Positions 28,467 to 37,458 are shown, numbered from the stretch's first letter. The stretch: 64,000 bases of DNA from Cupriavidus sp. D384 (GCF_001652915.1 NZ_BBQI01000099.1:62001-126000); one strand, 5' to 3'. Translations and numbers: made by a program. Notes: a model not told the origin generated them from the sequence alone.

Positions 28467-29225
28467 ATGAGCACTTCCAAAAAAATCGCGCTTGTCACGG
28501 GTGCCGGCAGCGGCGTCGGCCGGCTGACCGCATTGGCCCTTCTGGACGATGGTTGGACCGTCGTGCTGGCCGGTCGCCGTGCCGACCCGCTGCAAACGCT
28601 GGCGGCAGAAGCCGCGGCGCGCGGCCAGTCCGCCCTGGCCGTGCCGACCGACGTCACCGATCCGGCCAGCGTGCAGGCCCTGTTCGACACCATCGAACAG
28701 GAATTCGGCCGGCTCGACATGCTGTTCAACAACGCCGGCGTCAACGCGCCTGCCGTGCCAATGGACGAACTGCCATTGGAGAAGTGGTTCAACGCGATCA
28801 ACACCAACGTGACCGGCGTATTCCTGTGCGCCCGGGCCGCATTCGGCCTGATGCGCCGGCAGTCGCCACAGGGCGGCCGGATCATCAACAACGGCTCGGT
28901 GTCGTCGCAAACCCCGCGCCCATTCACCGCGCCCTACACGGCCAGCAAGCATGCCGTCAGCGGACTGACCAAGGCGCTGGCGCTCGATGGCCGCGCGTTC
29001 AACATCGCCGCAGGCCAGATCGACATCGGCAACGCGCTGACCGAACTGTCCGAACGCATGACGCGGGGCGTGTTGCAGGCCAATGGCACGACGGCCCCGG
29101 AGCCGATGATGGACGCCCGCCACGTCGCCAATGCCGTGCGTCATATGGCATCGCTGCCGCTCGACGCCAACGTGCTGAACATGACGGTCATGGCCAGCGC
29201 CATGCCGTTCGTCGGCCGCGGCTGA
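28467..29225 (+). CDS. Short-chain dehydrogenase/reductase
   Basis: A 252-residue classical SDR with cofactor motif TGAGSGVGR, structural NNAG, catalytic Ser in [10 protein letters not shown] and YxxxK as PYTASKHAV. It oxidises or reduces an alcohol/ketone with NAD(P). It is third in the operon, 67 bases after the FAH gene, with GGAG eight bases upstream of the ATG. The substrate is probably an intermediate of the acid imported via the downstream receptor. Confidence 0.92.
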   Translation: MSTSKKIALVTGAGSGVGRLTALALLDDGWTVVLAGRRADPLQTLAAEAAARGQSALAVPTDVTDPASVQALFDTIEQEFGRLDMLFNNAGVNAPAVPMDELPLEKWFNAINTNVTGVFLCARAAFGLMRRQSPQGGRIINNGSVSSQTPRPFTAPYTASKHAVSGLTKALALDGRAFNIAAGQIDIGNALTELSERMTRGVLQANGTTAPEPMMDARHVANAVRHMASLPLDANVLNMTVMASAMPFVGRG

Positions 29226-29314
29226 CAACCGATCGAGCGCCCCGGGGCCTCGCATCCCCGGCGGTGCCACCCAGAGTTGACTCAAGTTAACCAGCATCCC
29301 AAAGGAGACCCCTC

Positions 29315-30304
29315 ATGCAATTCACCTCACGGAAGTTCACCGCTCTTGTCGGCACCCTGGCTGGCTGCGCCACGCTGCTGGCGGCGCCAGGCGTCGCCTC
29401 GGCACAGAATTACCCGACCCGCCCGGTCACGATCATCGTCCCCGCGCCGGCCGGCGGCGGCATCGACCTGATTGCACGCGTGGTTGGCGAAAAGCTGTCG
29501 GTCAAGCTCGGCCAGCCGTTTATCGTCGAGAATCGCCCGGGCGCCTCGAACAATCTCGGCACGGCCGTGCTGGCAAACGCCAAGCCCGACGGCTATACGA
29601 TCGGCATCGTCGGCGGCAGCCATAACATCAACAAGTTCCTGTTCAAGAACCTGGGTTGGGACCCGGAAAAGAGCTTCGAGCCGATCGTGTACACGCATGA
29701 GATCCCGCTGGTGTTCGCGGCCTATCCCAAGCTGCCGGTCAAGACCGTGCCCGAACTCGTAACGTGGATGAAGGCCAACCCGGCCGAGGCCAAGGTAGCC
29801 ACCTCTGGCCGCGGCAGTGCCCAGGAGATGGCTGCCGAGATGTTCCGCATGGTCAGCGGCGCGCCGGTGCTGCTGGTGCCCTACAAGGGCTCGTCCGCGG
29901 CACATCCCGACCTGATTGCCGGCCGCACCGCCCTGTACATCGACACGATCAGCGCCATCCAGGAACAGGTGAAGTCCGGCAATGTCCGTGCGCTGGCGGT
30001 ATCCACCCGCAAGCGTTCGAAAGCGCTGCCCAACGTGCCGACCGCCGATGAGCAAGGCCTGAAGGGCTACGACGCCAGCACCAACGGCGGCTTCCTGGCC
30101 CCGGCCGGTACGCCCAAGGACATCGTCGCGAAGCTGAATACCGAGATCAACGCCGCGCTGAAGCTGCCGGAAGTGCGCGCCAAGCTGGAGACCGCGGGCA
30201 TCGAGATCCAGGGCGGTACGCCGCAGGAGTACGCCGCCGTGATCAAGTCGGACCTGGTCAAGTGGGGCAAGGTCGTCAAGGAGGCCAATATCCAGGCCGA
30301 ATAA
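29315..30304 (+). CDS. Bug/TctC-family solute receptor
   Basis: A 329-residue periplasmic binding protein. A signal peptide ends ASAQNYPTRPV, followed by VTIIVPAPAGGGIDLIAR, ENRPGASNNLGTAV and VPYKGSSAAHPDL, the standard Bug blocks. AAAGGAG is well placed before the ATG. It is the fourth gene of the run starting at 26729, 89 bases after the SDR. No membrane subunits are adjacent. The ligand is likely a carboxylic acid metabolised by the preceding three enzymes. Confidence 0.93.
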   Translation: MQFTSRKFTALVGTLAGCATLLAAPGVASAQNYPTRPVTIIVPAPAGGGIDLIARVVGEKLSVKLGQPFIVENRPGASNNLGTAVLANAKPDGYTIGIVGGSHNINKFLFKNLGWDPEKSFEPIVYTHEIPLVFAAYPKLPVKTVPELVTWMKANPAEAKVATSGRGSAQEMAAEMFRMVSGAPVLLVPYKGSSAAHPDLIAGRTALYIDTISAIQEQVKSGNVRALAVSTRKRSKALPNVPTADEQGLKGYDASTNGGFLAPAGTPKDIVAKLNTEINAALKLPEVRAKLETAGIEIQGGTPQEYAAVIKSDLVKWGKVVKEANIQAE

Positions 30305-30451
30305 TTCCAGGCCGGGCAATAACAGGACGTGCCCGGGTGGCATGGGGCTGGCTGGCGACTCGGCTAGAATGCCAGCCTTTCGGCCCCACCCGCTCCCGGG
30401 CGCGATTGCAGCGGTGGCGGTGGCCGTCCCCGTGCACCGTTTTTCCGCGTT

Positions 30452-30955
30452 ATGCCTCAGTCCCACACCGACACCACCGCTTCCGAAAGCGATTTCGACC
30501 CGATTCACGAGCCGCGGCTCTGGCGGGACAAGGGCTGGACTGCACGGGTCATCAAGAACGAGGATGGCGACGGCTGGGCCGTCGAGATGATTCGCGAGGG
30601 CAGTGTCGAACCCGCGCTGGTCGGCCCGTGGACCATGGGCAGAAACAAGGTCGATCCCAAGCCGCTCGATGCCACCGCGCACCAGACCCTGGTGAAGACC
30701 GCCTCCGAGGTGATCCGCCGCCACGAGCAGCAGTTGCACGCGCAACTTAACAAGCAGATTACGATTGAAGTCGACGATCAGGTGATCAGCGTCAGGCTGG
30801 CCATCACGCCGGACGAATTCGAGCCCTTTGGCACGCTGACGGCCACCAGCCCGTTCGGTGACCTGCTTGCAAGCACCCATGTGCGGCCCGATTTCCGACT
30901 GAACCGCGACAGCGCGTCGCGCTGGGCCGCCGACGGATTCGGCAAGATCCGCTGA
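30452..30955 (+). CDS. Conserved-looking hypothetical protein
   Basis: A 167-residue soluble protein without signal peptide or membrane segment. It is acidic at the N-terminus (FDPIHEPRLWRDKGWTARVI) and has a central basic helix (KTASEVIRRHEQQLHAQLNK) and a beta-rich C-terminal half. No family was recognised. A TAGAAT box lies at 30365-30370, about 80 bases upstream, so it probably has its own promoter. The next gene (ProQ-like) starts 106 bases after it and has its own TATAAT box. Confidence 0.78.
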   Translation: MPQSHTDTTASESDFDPIHEPRLWRDKGWTARVIKNEDGDGWAVEMIREGSVEPALVGPWTMGRNKVDPKPLDATAHQTLVKTASEVIRRHEQQLHAQLNKQITIEVDDQVISVRLAITPDEFEPFGTLTATSPFGDLLASTHVRPDFRLNRDSASRWAADGFGKIR

Positions 30956-31061
30956 CAGAATTCCACGCCCCCTGGTGACGCCGGGGCGGCAATTTCCGAC
31001 GCACATCCGGCCTTGCCGGTATCCACGCTATAATCCCGCGTCGTTTGACTGAGCTAGAGCA

Positions 31062-31796
31062 ATGGGTTTCGAACAACTGGCAGGACTGAGGGCAAAACTG
31101 GCCGAGCAGGCAAAGAAAGAGGCGCGCGAGAAAGCCCCGCGCCGCCCTGCGCCTGCCGCCAAGCCGGGAGCGCCGTCCGCAAAGCCGGCCAAACCGGCTA
31201 ATCCGGCTAAACAGGCCAGGCCGGCAAAATCGGGCAAACCGGCCAGGCCGGATGCTCCGGCCGCCCGGCAGCAGACCGCGCCTGTCGATCCGGTGGTGCG
31301 CAATATCGGCAAGCTGCAAAAGAAATTCCCGCTGGCGTTCCCCAAGAACCCGGCGCCCAAGGTACCGCTCAAGATCGGCGTCTTCGACGATTTGCTGACG
31401 CACGCCACCGAGCTGGGCCTGTCCGAAGCCGAATTGCGCGAGGCGATCCGCACCTGGTGTCGCGGTGCCCGCTACTGGGCCTGCCTGACCCAGGGCGCTG
31501 CGCGACTGGACCTGGCCGGGCAGCCTGCCGGTGAGGTGACCGAGGCCGATGCGGCCCGTGGCCGTCAACTGCGCTCCGCCCGTCCGAAGCAGAAGTCCGC
31601 GCAGCAAAAGCCGGCCGGGCAAGGGGCACAGCAAGCGGCCCAACCGGCGGCACCTCAAGCCGGGGCGCAAGCGGCTCCCCAGCAGGAGGCCGCACCGGCC
31701 GACACGCCTGCGATTGCCGGGACACCCGCCGGGACACCCACCGAGACGCCAGCCGCCACGCCCGCCGCACCCGACACGCCTGCCCAGCCCGAATAA
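31062..31796 (+). CDS. ProQ/FinO-domain RNA-binding protein
   Basis: A 244-residue protein. The FinO/ProQ domain spans about residues 80-150 (IGKLQKKFPLAFPKNPAPKV, then LKIGVFDDLLTHA and LREAIRTWCRGARYW). It is flanked by a 70-residue Lys/Pro/Ala N-terminal tail with repeats of the AKPAKPANP type, and by a 75-residue Gln/Pro/Ala/Thr C-terminal tail, both probably disordered. ProQ proteins bind structured small RNAs and mRNA 3' ends. A TATAAT box at 31029-31034 gives a short leader, and an intrinsic terminator follows. Whether it is the genome's main ProQ is not known from this window. Confidence 0.9.
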   Translation: MGFEQLAGLRAKLAEQAKKEAREKAPRRPAPAAKPGAPSAKPAKPANPAKQARPAKSGKPARPDAPAARQQTAPVDPVVRNIGKLQKKFPLAFPKNPAPKVPLKIGVFDDLLTHATELGLSEAELREAIRTWCRGARYWACLTQGAARLDLAGQPAGEVTEADAARGRQLRSARPKQKSAQQKPAGQGAQQAAQPAAPQAGAQAAPQQEAAPADTPAIAGTPAGTPTETPAATPAAPDTPAQPE

Positions 31797-31814
31797 GGCG
31801 CACAGGCACACCAG

Positions 31815-31854
31815 CAGCCCGTCGCACGCATCCGCGTACGAACGGGCTGTTTTT
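31815..31854 (+). terminator. Intrinsic terminator after the ProQ-like gene
   Basis: An 8-bp stem (CAGCCCGT with ACGGGCTG) closes a 19-base loop and is followed by TTTTT at 31850-31854, 19 bases after the stop codon. Confidence 0.7.
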
Positions 31855-31928
31855 CTGGACGAATCGCCGTCCCATGGAGTTTTCGCCGCCGCATACTGCC
31901 GCAGTCATGCAGCCGGAGATCCCCCACC

Positions 31929-32504
31929 ATGAGCGAAATTCGTCCACAGCCCGCACCCGCCTGGGCCGTCCAGCAGTGGTTCAACACTGACCGCCCCCTG
32001 TCGATCGAGTCCTTGCGCGGCAAGGTCATCGTGCTGGAAGCCTTCCAGATGCTGTGCCCGGGCTGCGTCTCGCACGGCCTGCCCCAGGCGCTGCGGGTGC
32101 ACCAGACCTTTCCGTCGTCCGAAGTGGCCGTCATCGGCCTGCATACCGTATTCGAGCACCACGACGCCATGACGCCCACGGCGCTGCGCGCGTTCCTGCA
32201 CGAGTACCGGATTCCGTTTCCGGTGGGCGTGGACACGCCCGATGGACACGGTGGCGTTCCGCTGACGATGCATGCCTATGCCATGCGCGGCACGCCGACG
32301 CTGATCGTGATCGACGCTCGCGGCCGGCTGCGCCGACAGTACTTCGGCTCGGTCAGCGATCTGACGCTGGGTGCCGTGATCGGCGAGCTGATCCTGGAAG
32401 CCCGTGCGGAAAATGGGGCCGCTGCCGCGCTATCCCCGGGCATAGCAGCCGACATATTGACCAACGATTGCGCGTCGGGCGCCTGTCCGGCCGATACGAA
32501 ATAA
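31929..32504 (+). CDS. Thioredoxin-fold redoxin (TlpA/AhpC-TSA-like)
   Basis: A 191-residue protein without an evident signal peptide. The active site is MLCPGCVSHG (a CPGC disulfide near residue 44) and the cis-proline loop is RGTPTLIVID. Two more cysteines occur in the C-terminal tail (NDCASGACPAD). It probably catalyses thiol-disulfide exchange or peroxide reduction in the cytoplasm. It lies 14 bases upstream of bluB and is probably co-transcribed with it. Confidence 0.87.
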   Translation: MSEIRPQPAPAWAVQQWFNTDRPLSIESLRGKVIVLEAFQMLCPGCVSHGLPQALRVHQTFPSSEVAVIGLHTVFEHHDAMTPTALRAFLHEYRIPFPVGVDTPDGHGGVPLTMHAYAMRGTPTLIVIDARGRLRRQYFGSVSDLTLGAVIGELILEARAENGAAAALSPGIAADILTNDCASGACPADTK

Positions 32505-32518
32505 CCCTGCGAAACCTT

Positions 32519-33193
32519 ATGGCAGACACCGGGCCCGGCCCTCATGTTGACGATACCGAGCGCGCCGCGCTCTACCGCATCCTGGCGCTGCGGCGCGATT
32601 GCCGGCACTTCACGCCGGGGCCCCGCCTGCCCGATGACCAGCTGGAACGCCTGCTGCACGCCGCCCATCAGGCGCCCTCGGTTGGCCTGATGCAGCCGTG
32701 GCGGTTCATGCGCCTGAGCACCCCTGACTGGCGCGCGCGCCTGGCGCCGCTGGTGGAAGCGGAGCGACAGGCCACGGCCCATGAACTGGGCGAACGCGGC
32801 GCGGAATTCCTGCGGCTCAAGGTGGAGGGCATTCGCGACTGCGCCGAATTGCTGGCAGTCATCCTGGCGCCCGACGACGGCACGGTCTTCGGACGCCGCA
32901 GCATGCCGGCCGAAATGGCCTGGGCTTCGGCCGCGTGTGCGGTACAAAACCTGTGGCTGGCCGCGCGCGCGGAGAATCTCGGGCTGGGCTGGGTATCGAT
33001 GTTCGATCCCGCGGCCCTGGCCAGCGAACTGGGCCTGCCAACCGGTGCAAAGCCGTTCGGACTGCTATGCCTTGGGCCGGTGCCCGCGTTCTACGAGGCG
33101 CCCATGCTCGAACAGGAAGGCTGGCGCAAGCGCGCCCCATTGCAGGACATTCTCTGGGAGCCTTCGGCGCCACCCGAGCCGCCTGCCGGCTAG
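32519..33193 (+). CDS. bluB: 5,6-dimethylbenzimidazole synthase (BluB)
   Basis: A 224-residue nitroreductase-fold flavoprotein. BluB converts FMNH2 and oxygen to 5,6-dimethylbenzimidazole, the lower ligand of cobalamin. Diagnostic stretches are LRRDCRHFTPGPRLPDD, HQAPSVGLMQPWRF, and the C-terminal GLGWVSMFDPAAL and LCLGPV. The start at 32519 gives MADTGPGPHV; its Shine-Dalgarno is weak, so translation may depend on the upstream redoxin gene 14 bases away. No other cobalamin gene or B12 riboswitch was recognised nearby. Confidence 0.88.
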   Translation: MADTGPGPHVDDTERAALYRILALRRDCRHFTPGPRLPDDQLERLLHAAHQAPSVGLMQPWRFMRLSTPDWRARLAPLVEAERQATAHELGERGAEFLRLKVEGIRDCAELLAVILAPDDGTVFGRRSMPAEMAWASAACAVQNLWLAARAENLGLGWVSMFDPAALASELGLPTGAKPFGLLCLGPVPAFYEAPMLEQEGWRKRAPLQDILWEPSAPPEPPAG

Positions 33194-33280
33194 CGACCCA
33201 TACCGCAAGATCGGATTCCAGGGGTCGGGCATACGGATTTGCTATACCATCTGCGCAGCTATCCCCCAGAGGCCCCTGGC

Positions 33281-34204
33281 ATGAAGTTCAAGGAAATCCA
33301 CGCGTTCCAGGCCGTGATGCGTTCCGGCTCGATGACCGCGGCAGCCACCGAGCTCTATACGTCACAGCCGAACGTCAGCCGGCTCATCGCGCAACTCGAA
33401 TACTCCACCGGCCTGACGCTGTTCACGCGCACCGCTGGCCGCCTGCATCCCACCGAGGAAGGGCTGGCCTTCGTGCGCGAGGTGGAACGCGCTTTCGTGG
33501 GCCTTGACGCGCTCAAGGACGCCGCGCGCAATATCCGCCAGTTCGGCAAGGGGCGGCTGCGCATTGCCACGGTGCCGTCGCTGGCGATGACCGTGCTGCC
33601 GCTGGTGCTGCAGCGGTTCCATGCCGAGTACCCCGACGTCAATGTCGCCATGGAAACGGGCAGCACCCAGCTGGTGGCGGACCAGGTCGGCAGCCGTTAT
33701 TGCGACCTGGGGCTGGTTTCTTTCCTGCCGCCCGCCGCCGTGACCGAGGCCCAGCCCGTGGCCGAACTCGCAGGTTGTTGCGTGCTGCCGCCCGGGCACC
33801 GGCTTGCCGGGCTTGACGCCATCACGCCCGCCGACCTGGCCGGCGAATCCTTTATTTCGATGAGCCATGGCGACGGCCTGCGCGCGGCCGTGGATGCCGC
33901 CTTTGCCGGCGACGACCGGCGCGTGATGCATTTCGAAACCCCCTACGGCGCCACCATCTGCAAGATGGTCGGCCTGGGCCTGGGGGTTGGCATCGTCAAT
34001 CCGCTGGTCGCCCGCATGCATGCCGCCGAAGTGGTGATCCGGCCATTCCGGCCGCAAATTCCGTTTGTCAGCTACCTGCTGCTGGCCCGCAACCGGCCCG
34101 CCAATGTGCTGGTGGATCGATTTACCGAACGGATGATCGAGGTTATCGCTACCGAAACCGCATCGCTACCAGCCGCCCTATCAGGTTTTGGTATGGACGC
34201 CTGA
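33281..34204 (+). CDS. LysR-family transcriptional regulator
   Basis: A 307-residue regulator with an N-terminal winged helix (FKEIHAFQAVMRSGSMTAAA, then LYTSQPNVSRLIAQLE) and a periplasmic-binding-like effector domain. It resembles the OccR/NocR-type regulators of opine catabolism in its N-terminal phrasing. AGAGG lies about nine bases before the ATG at 33281. It is co-directional with the flavin oxidase genes 167 bases downstream, so it probably activates them in response to their substrate. Confidence 0.9.
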   Translation: MKFKEIHAFQAVMRSGSMTAAATELYTSQPNVSRLIAQLEYSTGLTLFTRTAGRLHPTEEGLAFVREVERAFVGLDALKDAARNIRQFGKGRLRIATVPSLAMTVLPLVLQRFHAEYPDVNVAMETGSTQLVADQVGSRYCDLGLVSFLPPAAVTEAQPVAELAGCCVLPPGHRLAGLDAITPADLAGESFISMSHGDGLRAAVDAAFAGDDRRVMHFETPYGATICKMVGLGLGVGIVNPLVARMHAAEVVIRPFRPQIPFVSYLLLARNRPANVLVDRFTERMIEVIATETASLPAALSGFGMDA

Positions 34205-34370
34205 CAGACTCGTATTTGCGCGCGGGGTGCTGGCTCCGCAATACTCGACCGGACAGACACATCGGCCAGATCGCGCCAGACGGGCCGATGTTGTCACGAT
34301 TCTTGCGAGTACCCGACATGATTTCCAGCAGGGCCCAAGGCCCGCACATCCCCCACGGGAGGCCCCGCTG

Positions 34371-35510
34371 ATGGTGGCCTCCAGCTCCCGATTCCCCGTG
34401 TTCGACGTTGCCGTGGTCGGCGGCGGCCTGGTCGGCTCTGCCGTGGCCTATGGCCTGCGCAATGGCGTCGCCTCCATCGCCGTGCTGGACGAAGGCGATA
34501 TCGCGCTGCGCGCCTCGCGTGGCAATTTCGGCCTGGTCTGGCTGCAGAGCAAGGGCTACGGCATGGGCGCCTACAGCCGCTGGACGCTGAACTCCACGCG
34601 CCTGTGGCCGCAACTGGCGGCCGACCTGCTCAAGGAAACCGGCATCGACGTGGCGCTGGAGCAGCAAGGCGGCCTGACGCCGCTGATGGGCGACTACGAG
34701 GTGGAAGCGCGCCTGGCCTGGGTCAATACGCTGATGTCCCAACCCGGCGTGGAACCCTATGAGTGGAAGCTGCTCGATCACCACCAGGCCGCCTCGCTGG
34801 TGCCCGGCCTGGGCCCGGACGTAACGGGCGCGATCTGGACTCCGCACGACGGCATCGTCAATCCGCTCAAGCTGCTGCGCGCATTCCATACCGCGTTCAG
34901 CACCAGCGGCGTCGAATACCTGCCGCACCACGGCGTGACCAATATCGTGCAGCAACCCGGCGGCGAGTTCTTGCTGACCACGGGCAATGGCCAGGTGCGG
35001 GCGCGCAAGATCGTGCTGGCCGGCGGCCTGCGCAATGGCGATTTGGGCGCGATGGTGGGCATCGACATGCCGATGGCGCCGCAGCGCGGCCAGATCCTGG
35101 TGCTCGAGCGCACGCGCCGGCTGCTGGACACGCCCATGGTCACGCTGCGCCAGAACGACGAAGGCAGCTGGCTCGTTGGCGATTCGCAGGAAGACGCCGG
35201 GTATGCCGACCAGGTGACCACGCTGCCCGTGCTGGCGACGCTGGCCGACCGCGCCGTGCGTACGCTGCCCGCGCTGCGCGACGTGCGCGCCGTGCGCGCG
35301 TGGTCTGCCCTGCGCGTGCGCGCCAAGGACGGTTTTCCGGTCTACGAGCAATCGGCCACCCATCCGGGCGCATTCATCGTGACCTGCCATAGCGGCGTGA
35401 CGCTGGCCGCCACGCACGCGATGCACCTGGCCCCGATGATTGCCGCGGGCGCACTGCCGCCCGAACTGGACACCTTTTCGACCCGGAGATTCCATGTTCA
35501 GAAGAATTGA
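34371..35510 (+). CDS. FAD-dependent D-amino acid/opine oxidase subunit (OoxB/HcnC-like)
   Basis: A 379-residue DAO-fold flavoprotein with dinucleotide motif VAVVGGGLVGSAVAYGL. The substrate-domain signature includes WSALRVRAKDGFPVYEQ and the C-terminal FIVTCHSGVTLAATHAMHL. It is the catalytic small subunit in OoxAB opine oxidases, HcnABC cyanide synthase and related heteromeric dehydrogenases that oxidise a C-N bond of an amino acid derivative. GGGAGG lies eight bases before the ATG at 34371. Its 3' end overlaps the ferredoxin-like gene by 17 bases. Confidence 0.9.
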   Translation: MVASSSRFPVFDVAVVGGGLVGSAVAYGLRNGVASIAVLDEGDIALRASRGNFGLVWLQSKGYGMGAYSRWTLNSTRLWPQLAADLLKETGIDVALEQQGGLTPLMGDYEVEARLAWVNTLMSQPGVEPYEWKLLDHHQAASLVPGLGPDVTGAIWTPHDGIVNPLKLLRAFHTAFSTSGVEYLPHHGVTNIVQQPGGEFLLTTGNGQVRARKIVLAGGLRNGDLGAMVGIDMPMAPQRGQILVLERTRRLLDTPMVTLRQNDEGSWLVGDSQEDAGYADQVTTLPVLATLADRAVRTLPALRDVRAVRAWSALRVRAKDGFPVYEQSATHPGAFIVTCHSGVTLAATHAMHLAPMIAAGALPPELDTFSTRRFHVQKN

Positions 35511-35802
35511 TGCGGCTGTCCTGCAAGGGACGGCGCGCAGCGTGCGGGTCACCGTGGATGGCACCGCCCTGGAATGCCGCGAGGGCGACAGCGTCGCCGC
35601 GGCGCTGTTTGCCGCAGGCGTGCTTGCATGCCGCGACACCGCCGTATCGGGCGCCGCTCGGGGGCCGTACTGCATGATGGGCGTCTGCTACGACTGCCTG
35701 GTCAGCATCGACGGCCGCCCCAACCAGCAGGCCTGCATGACCCGCGTGCAGGACGGCATGAAAGTGGAGCGCCAGCTTGGCGCGCGCGAGGTGGCAGCAT
35801 GA
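35494..35802 (+). CDS. Small [2Fe-2S] subunit of the heteromeric oxidase (HcnA-like)
   Basis: A 102-residue ferredoxin-like protein. The cluster ligands are in PYCMMGVCYDCLV and QQACMTRV, that is C-x4-C-x2-C-x12-C. It corresponds to HcnA or to the N-terminal part of sarcosine oxidase alpha and passes electrons between the two flavoprotein subunits. The start at 35494 is preceded by CGGAGAT. It overlaps its upstream neighbour by 17 bases and the downstream gene by four (ATGA), indicating stoichiometric synthesis. Confidence 0.88.
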   Translation: MFRRIDAAVLQGTARSVRVTVDGTALECREGDSVAAALFAAGVLACRDTAVSGAARGPYCMMGVCYDCLVSIDGRPNQQACMTRVQDGMKVERQLGAREVAA

Positions 35803-37283
35803 CGGCCGATATCACGACGTGCGACCTGCTGGTGATCGGCGCAGGCCCGGCCGGGCTGGCCGCCGCCACCCAGGCAGCCCAACTGGGCCTGTCGACGGTG
35901 CTGATCGACGAGCAGCCCGCGCCGGGCGGCCAGATCTACCGCGCCATCGGCAATACGCCGGTACAGAACCGCGCCATCCTGGGCCAGGACTACTGGCATG
36001 GCCTGAGCCTGCTCGAACCGTTCGCCCGCAGCGGCGCACGCCATCTTCCGGCCGCCACCGTCTGGTCGATCAATGCGCGCGAAGCCCAGCCCGGTGTCGC
36101 CGATAACGGCCAGTCCGCCGGCTACGAGGTGGCCTACTCGGTGGCCCGCGCCGGTCAGGACCCGCAGGCCGCACTGCTGCACTGCCGCCATATCATCCTG
36201 GCAACCGGTGCCCAGGAACGGCCCTTCCCGATCCCCGGCTGGACCCTGCCGGGCGTGATCACGGCCGGTGCCGCGCAGATCCTGCTGAAGACTTCGGGCG
36301 TGGTGCCCGAGGGCCGTACCGTGCTGGCTGGCGGCGGCCCGCTGCTGTACCTGCTGGCCTGGCAATACCTGAATGCCGGCGTGAAGCTGGAGGCCATCCT
36401 GGAAACCACGGCCAGCGGCCAATGGCGCCAGGCGCTGCCGCATGCATGGGGCTTCCTGCGTTCGCCCTATGTGGGCAAGGGCCTGAAGCTGCTGCGCGCG
36501 GTGCGCAGGGCCGTCCCCATCATCAGCGGCGTAACCGCGCTGGAGGCCGTGGCAGGAGCCAGTGGCGAGGTTGCAGAACTGCACTACGAGGCAGCCGGCC
36601 AGCGCCGCACCATTGCCATCGACCAGTTGCTGCTGCATCAGGGCGTGGTGCCCAACACCAACCTGTCGCGCGCCGTGGGCGCCGAGCATGTCTGGAACGA
36701 ACGCCAGGACTGCTGGGAACCGCAGGTCGATGACTGGGGGGCCACGTCGGTGCCAAACATCAGCATTGCCGGCGACGGGGCCGGCATCGCGGGCGCCGTG
36801 GCAGCCGAGCATCGGGGCCGGATTGCCGCCGCGCATGCCGCCGCCGCCCTGGGCCGCATCAGCACCGCCACGCGCGACCGCACCGCGTCCCAGCCACGCG
36901 CCGAACTGGCCCGTGCCACGCGCGGCCGCGAGTTTTTCGAGGTGCTTTACCGCCCGCTGCCGCAGTTCCGCCGCCCTGTGGGCGACACCATCGTCTGCCG
37001 CTGCGAGGAGGCCACCGCCGAACAGGTGCGCCATGCCGCGCGCATCGGGTGCCAGGGTCCGAACCAGCTCAAGGCGTTCCTGCGCTGCGGCATGGGCCCC
37101 TGCCAGGGCCGCTTCTGCGGGCTGACCGTGACCGAACTGATCGCCGACGAGCAGCAACGCCATCCCCGCGACGTGGGCTATTACCGTCTGCGATTCCCCA
37201 CCAAGCCCGTAACGCTTGGCGAAATTGCCACGCTGCCGCAGACCCAGGCATCGCGCGAAGCGGTGGTGCGATTCAAGAAGTAA
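35799..37283 (+). CDS. FAD/NAD(P)-binding large subunit with BFD-like cluster domain (OoxA/HcnB-like)
   Basis: A 494-residue flavoprotein. The N-terminal FAD motif is LLVIGAGPAGLAAATQAA, with TGAQERPFPIPGWTLPGV as the characteristic loop. A C-terminal bacterioferredoxin-like [2Fe-2S] domain is visible with cysteines in IVCRCEEAT and FLRCGMGPCQGRFCG. It pairs with the two preceding genes to form an OoxAB- or HcnABC-type membrane-associated dehydrogenase. It starts inside the stop of the small subunit. Cyanide synthesis cannot be excluded, but the LysR and Bug context argues for uptake and catabolism of an amino acid derivative. Confidence 0.9.
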   Translation: MTADITTCDLLVIGAGPAGLAAATQAAQLGLSTVLIDEQPAPGGQIYRAIGNTPVQNRAILGQDYWHGLSLLEPFARSGARHLPAATVWSINAREAQPGVADNGQSAGYEVAYSVARAGQDPQAALLHCRHIILATGAQERPFPIPGWTLPGVITAGAAQILLKTSGVVPEGRTVLAGGGPLLYLLAWQYLNAGVKLEAILETTASGQWRQALPHAWGFLRSPYVGKGLKLLRAVRRAVPIISGVTALEAVAGASGEVAELHYEAAGQRRTIAIDQLLLHQGVVPNTNLSRAVGAEHVWNERQDCWEPQVDDWGATSVPNISIAGDGAGIAGAVAAEHRGRIAAAHAAAALGRISTATRDRTASQPRAELARATRGREFFEVLYRPLPQFRRPVGDTIVCRCEEATAEQVRHAARIGCQGPNQLKAFLRCGMGPCQGRFCGLTVTELIADEQQRHPRDVGYYRLRFPTKPVTLGEIATLPQTQASREAVVRFKK

Positions 37284-37301
37284 GCCACGACATGGCCGAG
37301 C

Positions 37302-37334
37302 GCGTGGCCGGATTGCAGTGCAGGCCGGCCACGC
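37302..37334. other. Strong hairpin after the oxidase genes
   Basis: A perfect 10-bp stem (GCGTGGCCGG with CCGGCCACGC) closes a 13-base loop, 18 bases after the oxidase stop and before the receptor gene. Without a U tract it may be an mRNA processing or stability element, setting different levels for the enzyme and the receptor. Confidence 0.45.
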
Positions 37335-37458
37335 AGCAGTCCAGAACACGAACACACAAAATGAGCGGGAGCCGGGATACACCGCGCCTCGCCAGTTGGA
37401 CCAGCACAGCGAGTTCATCCTGAGAGCACTTATCAATCCATCTATTCGAGAATCAACC

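Noticed and set aside
35494-37283. Hydrogen cyanide synthase assignment (hcnABC)
   Set aside because: The subunit architecture fits, but gene order and the LysR/Bug context fit catabolic opine-type oxidases better; sequence alone does not separate them, so no hcn symbol was given.
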